Source: an uncultured Prevotella sp.
GTDB lineage: Bacteria > Bacteroidota > Bacteroidia > Bacteroidales > Bacteroidaceae
DNA: 39,195 bases
Assembly: GCA_900322035.1 (NCBI GenBank)
Contig: ONYL01000033.1
Span: forward strand, 1-39,195
Direction of reading: 5' to 3'
The notes beneath the pieces were generated by a model. That model ran no database searches. It had not been told where the DNA came from and saw nothing but the letters and a program-made list of their open reading frames with translations. Of this stretch, positions 15,608 through 22,428 are shown piece after piece (the stretch's first letter is position 1; every line of letters begins with the position of its first letter). Both the position numbers and the translations under genes were made by a program.

Positions 15608-16201
15608 ATGGCTGAAACGAGAAAAATGAAGACCGCGCTTATCTCGGTCTATCATAAAGATGGTTTGGAAGACATTCTCGCCAAACTCAACGAACAGGGT
15701 GTCAAATTGCTCAGTACAGGAGGAACGCAGAAGTTTATAGAATCCCTGGGCTACGAATGTGAGAAGGTAGAAGACGTCACAACCTATCCTTCCATTTTAG
15801 GCGGTCGCGTGAAGACCTTGCATCCGAAGATTTTCGGAGGCATCCTTGCCCGCCGCGACAATAAGGGCGACTTGGAGCAGATGAAAGAATATGATATTCC
15901 GGCCATCGATCTGGTCGTCGTGGATCTCTATCCCTTCGAGCAGACTGTAGCCAGCGGAGCAAGCGACGAGGAGATCATCGAGAAGATCGACATCGGCGGC
16001 ATCTCCCTTATCCGTGCCGGAGCCAAGAACTTTAAGGATGTGGTCATCGTGCCCAGCAAGAGCGAATATCCCGTGCTGCTGGAGATTCTCAACAAGAGGG
16101 GTGCCCAAACCGAAATCGAAGACCGCAAGCTGCTTGCAGAGCGGGCGTTCGGCGTGAGCAGCCACTACGACACCGCCATCCACAACTGGTTTGCCAAATA
16201 A
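15608..16201 (+). CDS. purH: Stand-alone IMP cyclohydrolase domain of PurH
   Basis: 197 aa, equal to only the N-terminal IMP cyclohydrolase (MGS-like) half of the bifunctional PurH, whose usual length is about 500-530 aa. Signatures are complete: STGGTQKF, GGRVKTLHPKIFGGILARRD, VVVDLYPFEQ and IDIGGISLIRAGAKNF. The reading frame ends cleanly after SSHYDTAIHNWFAK, right where the linker to the AICAR transformylase domain would begin, and only 91 bp separate it from mreB, so no remnant of the second domain is left here. The enzyme should close the ring of FAICAR to give IMP. A separate formyltransferase gene must then lie elsewhere if the pathway is complete. purH followed by mreB is a familiar Bacteroidales neighbourhood. 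Confidence 0.88.
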   Translation: MAETRKMKTALISVYHKDGLEDILAKLNEQGVKLLSTGGTQKFIESLGYECEKVEDVTTYPSILGGRVKTLHPKIFGGILARRDNKGDLEQMKEYDIPAIDLVVVDLYPFEQTVASGASDEEIIEKIDIGGISLIRAGAKNFKDVVIVPSKSEYPVLLEILNKRGAQTEIEDRKLLAERAFGVSSHYDTAIHNWFAK

Positions 16202-16256
16202 GCCTCGGTGCTTATAAGGCTGTGAAGAATTAGGGATTTAATTATTAAGTATTTTT

Positions 16257-16277
16257 CAGCCGGGCTGAGCCCGACTG
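16257..16277 (+). promoter_or_regulatory. GC-rich hairpin just upstream of mreB
   Basis: CAG-C-CGGGC-TGA-GCCCG-A-CTG forms an eight-pair stem with one mismatch and a three-base loop, 15 bp before the mreB ATG. No long T-run follows. It may protect or attenuate the mreB message after purH. Confidence 0.5.
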
Positions 16278-16292
16278 TCTTTCAAAACGAAA

Positions 16293-17315
16293 ATGGGATT
16301 ATTTTCATTCACTCAAGAGATAGCAATGGATCTTGGCACCGCCAACACCATCATCATCAGCGACGACAAGATCGTGGTTGACGAACCCTCGGTGGTGGCC
16401 CTTGACCGCCGCACCGACAAGATGATCGCCGTGGGCGAAAAAGCCAAGATGATGTATGAGAAAACGCACGACAACATCAAGACCATCCGCCCGCTGCGCG
16501 ATGGCGTGATCGCCGACTTCACGGCCTGCGAGCAGATGATGCGTGGACTCATCAAGATGGTACACACGGGAAGCCGCTTCTTCTCGCCTTCACTGCGCAT
16601 GGTGATTGGCGTGCCATCGGGTTCTACAGAAGTGGAACTGCGCGCAGTGCGCGACTCTGCTGAGCATGCCGACGGCCGCGACATATACCTTATCTTTGAG
16701 CCCATGGCAGCAGCCATCGGCATCGGCATAGACGTTGAAGCCCCCGAAGGCAACATGATCGTCGACATCGGCGGTGGATCCACCGAGATCGCCGTGATCT
16801 CGCTCGGCGGTATCGTGAGCAACAACTCCATCCGCATCGCCGGTGACGACCTCACAGCCGACATTCAGGAATACATGAGCCGCCAGCACAACGTGAAGGT
16901 GTCGGAACGTATGGCAGAGCGCATCAAGATTCATGTGGGCTCGGCACTGACCGACCTTGGCGACGAGGCTCCCGAGGACTACGTGGTTCACGGCCCTAAC
17001 CGCATCACCGCCCTGCCCATGGAAGTGCCGGTTTGCTATCAGGAAATCGCTCACTGTCTGGACAAGACCGTGGCAAAGATAGAGAACGCCGTGCTCTCCG
17101 CCCTGGAGAATACGCCACCAGAGCTGTATGCCGACATCGTGAAAAACGGCATCTATCTCACGGGCGGCGGCGCGCTGCTGCGCGGCCTCGACAAGCGCCT
17201 GCAAGACAAGATCAACATCCCCTTCCATATTGCTGAAGACCCGCTTCACAGCGTGGCCAAGGGTGCCGGTGTGGCGCTGAAAAACGTAGATCGTTTCTCC
17301 TTCTTGATGAGATAA
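16293..17315 (+). CDS. mreB: Rod shape-determining protein MreB
   Basis: 340-aa actin-like ATPase of normal length. Phosphate-1 is AMDLGTANTIII (residues 11-22), phosphate-2 is MIVDIGGGSTEIAVI, and the adenosine loop is YLTGGGALLRGLD; all are intact. Filaments on the inner membrane guide the lateral cell-wall synthesis machine. It is the first gene of the mreB-mreC-mreD-mrdA-rodA run, with a small hairpin but no clear TAnnTTTG box just upstream, so it may be read from the purH promoter. Confidence 0.97.
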   Translation: MGLFSFTQEIAMDLGTANTIIISDDKIVVDEPSVVALDRRTDKMIAVGEKAKMMYEKTHDNIKTIRPLRDGVIADFTACEQMMRGLIKMVHTGSRFFSPSLRMVIGVPSGSTEVELRAVRDSAEHADGRDIYLIFEPMAAAIGIGIDVEAPEGNMIVDIGGGSTEIAVISLGGIVSNNSIRIAGDDLTADIQEYMSRQHNVKVSERMAERIKIHVGSALTDLGDEAPEDYVVHGPNRITALPMEVPVCYQEIAHCLDKTVAKIENAVLSALENTPPELYADIVKNGIYLTGGGALLRGLDKRLQDKINIPFHIAEDPLHSVAKGAGVALKNVDRFSFLMR

Positions 17316-17327
17316 TGACCGGGGTGT

Positions 17328-18197
17328 ATGAGAAATCTCTTAGAATTTCTTGCCAAATATAACCACTGGTTCTTTTTTATATTCTTGGAAATCGTCAGCT
17401 TCGTCCTGCTGTTCCAATACAACAGCTATCAGGGAAGCGTCTGGTTTTCGTCGGCCAATGCCTTCGCGGGCAAAGTCTACTCTTGGGACTCCAAGGTGGA
17501 AAGCTTCTTCGCGTTGACAAAGGTGAACGAGGAACTCAACCAACGCAACATTGAGTTGGAACAGCAGGTGAGAATGCTGAGCGATTCCATTGCCGGACTC
17601 AAGGGCGACAGCACCGCCACAAGAGGGGGCGAGCTGGCCAAGCTGCAAGGCTTCAGGCTCATTCCCGCCAAAGTGGTGCACAACACCCTCGACCGTGCCG
17701 AAAATTTCATCACCATCGACAAAGGCTACGCCGACGGTGTACGCAAAGACATGGGCGTGGCCTGCGGCAAGGGTGTTGTGGGCATCGTATATATGGTGGG
17801 CAAACACTACTCGGTAGTAATCCCTGAGCTCAACACGCAGTCGAGCATCAGTTGCATGATCCTCAACCGGGGATATTTCGGCTATCTGCGCTGGTACGGA
17901 GGAGATCCCTCATGGGGGCTGCTCGAAGACGTTCCCCGCCATGCCCACTTCCGACTTTACGAGAACGTGGTGACAAGTGGTTATTCATCGGTCTTCCCCC
18001 CGGGCATCATGGTGGGAAAGATTCTGCATGTCTACAATTCGCCCGACGGTCTCGCCTACCGGCTGATGATCAAACTCTCAACCGACTTCGGCAACCTGCG
18101 CGACGTTTGTGTCATCGACAACAGCGCTATCAGCGAGAGCATCGATGTACTGCGTGCGTCACAGGACTCTCTCAAGCTTCAACAAAACGCACAATAA
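17328..18197 (+). CDS. mreC: Rod shape-determining protein MreC
   Basis: 289 aa with one N-terminal transmembrane segment (about residues 13-30), a coiled coil (about 58-90, LTKVNEELNQRNIELEQQVRMLSDSIAGL), and the periplasmic double beta-barrel domain containing ITIDKGYADGVRKDMGVACGKGVVGIV. It links MreB and MreD to PBP2 and activates it. The start lies 12 bp after the mreB stop, so the pair is surely co-transcribed. Confidence 0.95.
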   Translation: MRNLLEFLAKYNHWFFFIFLEIVSFVLLFQYNSYQGSVWFSSANAFAGKVYSWDSKVESFFALTKVNEELNQRNIELEQQVRMLSDSIAGLKGDSTATRGGELAKLQGFRLIPAKVVHNTLDRAENFITIDKGYADGVRKDMGVACGKGVVGIVYMVGKHYSVVIPELNTQSSISCMILNRGYFGYLRWYGGDPSWGLLEDVPRHAHFRLYENVVTSGYSSVFPPGIMVGKILHVYNSPDGLAYRLMIKLSTDFGNLRDVCVIDNSAISESIDVLRASQDSLKLQQNAQ

Positions 18198-18222
18198 CAA
18201 ACAATTGTAATAAAGGGATAGC

Positions 18223-18723
18223 ATGAACATAGACTTGCTCAAAGGCATCGCTCTTTTTGTAATTCTGCTCTTGGTGCAGGTATTAGTCTTGAACCATATC
18301 CACCTTTTCGGTTTCGCCACACCTTTATTATATATGTACGTGGCACTCATCTTCCGCCGCAACTATCCACGTTGGGGCATCCTGCTGTGGTGCTTCGTCA
18401 TGGGACTCGCCATAGACATATTCTCCAACACCCCGGGCATGGCCGCAGCGTCGATGACACTGCTCGGCTTTCTCCAGCCCTATATCCTCCAGCCTTTCAC
18501 CAACCGCGACACGCCCGACGACTTCGAGCCGTCGCTCAGGCAGATGGGACCGGCTAAGTTTCTGTGGTATGCGGCCATCTGCGTTTTTGTCTATTGCCTG
18601 GTGTTTTTCACGATAGAGGATTTCAGCTTCTTCAACCCGCTCTATTGGATGGGCAGCGTAGTGGGAAGTTCGCTGCTGACGTTTATCTTCGTGCTGGTCA
18701 TTGAGAATTTCAGGAGCAAGTAA
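18223..18723 (+). CDS. mreD: Rod shape-determining protein MreD
   Basis: 166-aa inner-membrane protein with about five or six hydrophobic segments. MreD is poorly conserved in sequence; the call rests on size, topology, the GLAIDIFSNTPGMAAASMTLLGFLQPYILQPF core typical of Bacteroidetes MreD, and its place between mreC and mrdA. It starts 25 bp after mreC and ends 5 bp before mrdA. Confidence 0.9.
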   Translation: MNIDLLKGIALFVILLLVQVLVLNHIHLFGFATPLLYMYVALIFRRNYPRWGILLWCFVMGLAIDIFSNTPGMAAASMTLLGFLQPYILQPFTNRDTPDDFEPSLRQMGPAKFLWYAAICVFVYCLVFFTIEDFSFFNPLYWMGSVVGSSLLTFIFVLVIENFRSK

Positions 18724-18728
18724 GGCCT

Positions 18729-20579
18729 ATGAAAGATTTCAATTTGGAAAGCCGGCGCCTCATCATCGGCGGCATCGCCATCACGGTAGTCGTGGTGTAT
18801 ATCATCAGGCTTTTCACCCTTCAGTTGGCAAGCGACGACTACAAGAAAAACGCAGACTCCAATGCCTTCCTGAAAAAGATAGAATTTCCCTCAAGAGGAA
18901 CCATCAGCGACCGCAACGGCGAACTCATGGTGTACAACCAGCCGTCGTACGACATCATGGTGGTCATGAATGAGGAAAAAGGACGACTGGATACAACGGA
19001 ATTCTGTAGTGCCATCGGCATTACCAAGGAATTCTTCATTCAGCGAATGGACGAAATTAAGGACCGCAACAAGAATCCCGGCTATTCGCGTTTCACACAA
19101 CAGCTTTTCATGAGCCAGCTCTCCGACCGCGAATACAGCGTGTTCCGCGAGAAGATGTTCCGTTTCCCCGGCTTCTATGTCCAGAAGCGAAGCATACGAC
19201 AATATCAGTACCCCTACGCGGCCCACGTATTGGGCGACGTAGGCGAAGTGTCGGAGGCCGACATCGAAAAGGACAGCTATTATCAGCCCGGCGACTATAT
19301 TGGCAAATTGGGCGTGGAGCGTTACTACGAGAAAGACTTGAGGGGCGAGAAGGGCGTGCAGATTCTGCTGCGCGACGCTCACGGCCGCATTCAGGGCCGC
19401 TATCAGAACGGTAAATACGACCGCAAGCCCGTGCCAGGTCGCGATCTCACATTAGGTATCGACCTCAAGCTTCAAGCACTCGGAGAACGCATGCTCGAAG
19501 GCAAAATCGGTGCCATCGTAGCCATAGAGCCCTCGACAGGTGAGGTACTGTGCATGGTGTCGTCGCCGAGCTACGACCCCAGGATGATGGTGGGCCGTAT
19601 GCGTGGACGCAACCACCGGATGCTCTCCCACGACTCCTGGAAGCCCCTGCTCAACCGTGCCATCATGGGACAATACCCACCCGGCTCTACATTCAAGACC
19701 ACACAGGCACTCACCTATCTCACCGAGGGCATCATCAAGCCCAACACGCTCTTCCCCTGCCACCATGGTTTCTACTACCGCGGTCTGCATGTGGGCTGCC
19801 ACGGTCACCCATCTCCACTGAACCTCATCGAAGCCATATCCACATCGTGCAACGGCTACTTCTGCTGGGGTCTCTACTATATGATGTCCAACCGCAGGAA
19901 GTATAAGAACGTGGAACAGGCCATGAACACCTGGCGCGACTATATGGTGAGCATGGGATTCGGCTACAAGCTGGGCATAGATCTGCCAGGCGAGAAGCGC
20001 GGACTTATCCCCAACGCGGAATTCTACGACAATGCCTACAATGGCTCATGGAACGGACTGACCATTATCTCCATCGCCATCGGACAGGGCGAGGTGAACC
20101 TCACGCCACTGCAGATCGCCAACCTCGGCGCTACGATTGCCAACCGTGGCTACTTTTATACGCCCCACGTAGTGAGGAACATTCAGGGAAAGGGCATCGA
20201 CCCCGAATACCGTAAGCGCCACTACACGCGTGCAGCACCGTGGGCCTACCGCGCAGTGGTGGAAGGTATGCGGTCGTCGGCACTCAAAGGAACCTGCAAA
20301 ACACTCCGCAACCTGCCCTTCGAGGCGTGCGGCAAGACGGGTACAGCCCAAAACCGCGGCCACGACCATTCCGTGTTCATGGGTTTCGCCCCAATGAATG
20401 AGCCGAAGATAGCCATCGCCGTATATGTGGAGAACGGTGGATTCGGTGCCGACTTCGCCGTACCTATAGGCAAGGTTCTCTTCGAGCAATACTTGACGGG
20501 ACATCTCTCAAAGTCGGCAGAAGCCGAGGCCAATGCGCTCCAGCACCGACGCATCTCCTACGGGGCAAGCAGCCGATAA
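18729..20579 (+). CDS. mrdA: Penicillin-binding protein 2 (elongasome transpeptidase)
   Basis: 616 aa. One N-terminal transmembrane helix (residues 11-30) leads into the class B pedestal (about 50-240, starting FPSRGTISDRNGELM) and the transpeptidase domain. Catalytic motifs are S320-T-F-K323, S373-C-N375 and K536-T-G538. It cross-links new peptidoglycan during lateral growth together with the RodA glycosyltransferase. The transpeptidase half is closely matched by the stand-alone protein at 8284-9396. The start is 5 bp past the mreD stop, indicating tight coupling. Confidence 0.96.
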   Translation: MKDFNLESRRLIIGGIAITVVVVYIIRLFTLQLASDDYKKNADSNAFLKKIEFPSRGTISDRNGELMVYNQPSYDIMVVMNEEKGRLDTTEFCSAIGITKEFFIQRMDEIKDRNKNPGYSRFTQQLFMSQLSDREYSVFREKMFRFPGFYVQKRSIRQYQYPYAAHVLGDVGEVSEADIEKDSYYQPGDYIGKLGVERYYEKDLRGEKGVQILLRDAHGRIQGRYQNGKYDRKPVPGRDLTLGIDLKLQALGERMLEGKIGAIVAIEPSTGEVLCMVSSPSYDPRMMVGRMRGRNHRMLSHDSWKPLLNRAIMGQYPPGSTFKTTQALTYLTEGIIKPNTLFPCHHGFYYRGLHVGCHGHPSPLNLIEAISTSCNGYFCWGLYYMMSNRRKYKNVEQAMNTWRDYMVSMGFGYKLGIDLPGEKRGLIPNAEFYDNAYNGSWNGLTIISIAIGQGEVNLTPLQIANLGATIANRGYFYTPHVVRNIQGKGIDPEYRKRHYTRAAPWAYRAVVEGMRSSALKGTCKTLRNLPFEACGKTGTAQNRGHDHSVFMGFAPMNEPKIAIAVYVENGGFGADFAVPIGKVLFEQYLTGHLSKSAEAEANALQHRRISYGASSR

Positions 20580-20592
20580 CTGGTAATCGTGT

Positions 20593-20608
20593 TGCATGAC
20601 GTCATGCA
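20593..20608. promoter_or_regulatory. 16-bp perfect palindrome between mrdA and rodA
   Basis: TGCATGACGTCATGCA is its own reverse complement over all 16 bases. It begins 14 bp after the mrdA stop in a 75-80-bp gap before rodA, the widest gap within mreB-rodA. It could be an operator or a transcript cleavage/stability element; no binding protein can be named. Confidence 0.55.
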
Positions 20609-20659
20609 GAATTCAGGCAACTCATATAAACTTATTGCTATAAGTATTTAACGGTGAAT

Positions 20660-22126
20660 ATGGCCAACAAAAGACAAAGTAATAGTGTTTGGGCATCGCT
20701 CGACTGGTGGACCATTGCCATCTACCTCATGCTACTCATCTTCGGATGGATCAGCGTGTGTGGTGCCAGCTACAACTATGGTGATACCGAAATCTTCAGT
20801 ATGTCAACACGATCGGGAATGCAAATCGTATGGATTGCTACTTCCATCGCGTTGGGCTTCGTCATACTGATGACCGACGACCGTGTCTTTGACACTTTCG
20901 CCTACATCATCTACGCGGCCCTGCTGTTGCTGCTGTTTGTCACAATATTCAACCCACACGAAATCAAAGGATCGCGCTCCTGGCTGGTATTGGGCCCGCT
21001 ACGACTGCAACCCGCTGAGTTCGCGAAGTTTGCCACAGCCTTAGCCGTGGCAAAATTCATGAGCACCTACGGATTTGATATCCACAACAAAAAGCATTTT
21101 GCCATGGCTGCTGGCATCGTTTTGCTGCCGATGCTCTTCATTGTCGCACAGCGAGAGACGGGTTCCGCACTGGTCTATCTCTCCTTCTTTCTCATGTTCT
21201 ACCGCGAAGGAATGCCAGGCAGCATTCTGTTTACGGCCGTTGCGATGGTCGTCTACTTCGTTGTGGGTATCAAATACGAGCAAGTCATGATGTGGGACGG
21301 CTGCACGTCGGTAGGCAAGTTTGTAGTGCTGCTACTTGTGCAGATCTTCACCTCGGGCATGATCTATGTGTATTGCGGGAACAAGAAGCTCGCTCATACC
21401 TTGTTGATTTCCACATTGCTCACCACAGCCTGTGTGATGCTGTTTTCCGTCTACGTCATCCCCTTCGACACCACCATCATCCAAATCATCGTGAGCGTGG
21501 TGCTGATCCTCTATCTTCTCTATGCTGCTCTCTATTCCCGCATTTCCAACTATCTTTACATCGCCATATTCGCCATAGGCTCCATCGCATTCTTCTACAG
21601 TGCCGACTACGTGCTCAACGATGTGCTGGAGCCGCACCAGCGTGTGAGAATCAACGTATTACTTGGACTCGACGAAGACCTTGCAGGTGCTGGCTACAAT
21701 GTTCATCAAAGTGAGATCGCCATAGGTTCTGGCGGTCTGGGTGGAAAAGGGTTCCTCAACGGAACACAGACCAAGCTGAAGTTTGTGCCGGAGCAGGACA
21801 CCGACTTCATCTTCTGTACCGTAGGCGAAGAGGAGGGGTTCCTCGGCTCAGCAGGAGTGCTGCTGCTATTCCTTGCGCTGATACTGAGGCTCATCAAGTT
21901 GGCCGAACGGCAGCCGTTCCGATTCGGACGCGTTTACGGCTACTGCGTGTTGAGCATTTTTCTATTCCATGTATTTATCAATGTGGGCATGGTGCTGGGA
22001 CTTACGCCCGTCATCGGCATTCCCCTGCCCTTCTTCAGCTACGGTGGATCTTCGCTTTGGGGCTTCACACTGTTGCTCTTCATTTTCCTCCGCATCGATG
22101 CTGGCCGCAATCTCGTGAGGGAATAA
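20660..22126 (+). CDS. rodA: RodA peptidoglycan glycosyltransferase (SEDS family)
   Basis: 488 aa with about ten or more membrane segments. SEDS signatures include GSRSWLVLGPLRLQPAEFAKFATALAVAKFM near residues 110-140, the Q-S-E-I-A-I-G-S-G-G-L-G-G-K-G-F block, FVPEQDTDFIFCTVGEEEGFLGS, and the terminal GIPLPFFSYGGSSLWGF. It polymerises glycan strands from lipid II together with PBP2. It is longer than E. coli RodA (about 370 aa) because of an extra membrane-rich region around residues 180-310, as is common in Bacteroidetes. I prefer the ATG at 20660; a GTG two codons earlier (20654) is possible. Confidence 0.95.
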   Translation: MANKRQSNSVWASLDWWTIAIYLMLLIFGWISVCGASYNYGDTEIFSMSTRSGMQIVWIATSIALGFVILMTDDRVFDTFAYIIYAALLLLLFVTIFNPHEIKGSRSWLVLGPLRLQPAEFAKFATALAVAKFMSTYGFDIHNKKHFAMAAGIVLLPMLFIVAQRETGSALVYLSFFLMFYREGMPGSILFTAVAMVVYFVVGIKYEQVMMWDGCTSVGKFVVLLLVQIFTSGMIYVYCGNKKLAHTLLISTLLTTACVMLFSVYVIPFDTTIIQIIVSVVLILYLLYAALYSRISNYLYIAIFAIGSIAFFYSADYVLNDVLEPHQRVRINVLLGLDEDLAGAGYNVHQSEIAIGSGGLGGKGFLNGTQTKLKFVPEQDTDFIFCTVGEEEGFLGSAGVLLLFLALILRLIKLAERQPFRFGRVYGYCVLSIFLFHVFINVGMVLGLTPVIGIPLPFFSYGGSSLWGFTLLLFIFLRIDAGRNLVRE

Positions 22127-22428
22127 TTCAAAGGTGAGATGAGGAGATGGGTCTGTAAGCATACCACACAAGGATTGAATAACAATTAAGAAGTAAGTTA
22201 CCATCAAAAATCTGCAATAGCCACGAATTTCCAAGTTTTTACTTTAGGGAGGAGATATCGTGGCTATGAATATTTTTATGCTCATAAAAAGGCAGCCGGA
22301 TTCCCAATAGAAAAATTATCTGATAAGAAATCACCAAAAAAAAACATCCTGTGCTTGGAAGATTACTATATTTTATCTAAATTTGCTCATTGGCAAAGAC
22401 AACCACACCACGTAAACCTAAAGAAGCT
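22127..22428. other. Non-coding region before the first SusC gene
   Basis: About 300 bp with no gene. It contains a 10-bp perfect inverted repeat ATAGCCACGA (22217-22226) / TCGTGGCTAT (22258-22267) with a 31-base spacer, and a -7 box at 22378-22385. No convincing terminator for the rodA transcript was found. Confidence 0.55.
22378..22385 (+). promoter_or_regulatory. -7 box (TAAATTTG) for the first SusC/SusD pair
   Basis: Matches TAnnTTTG, 43 bp upstream of the ATG at 22429. A TTGG at about 22355 sits near the expected -33 distance. Confidence 0.65.
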
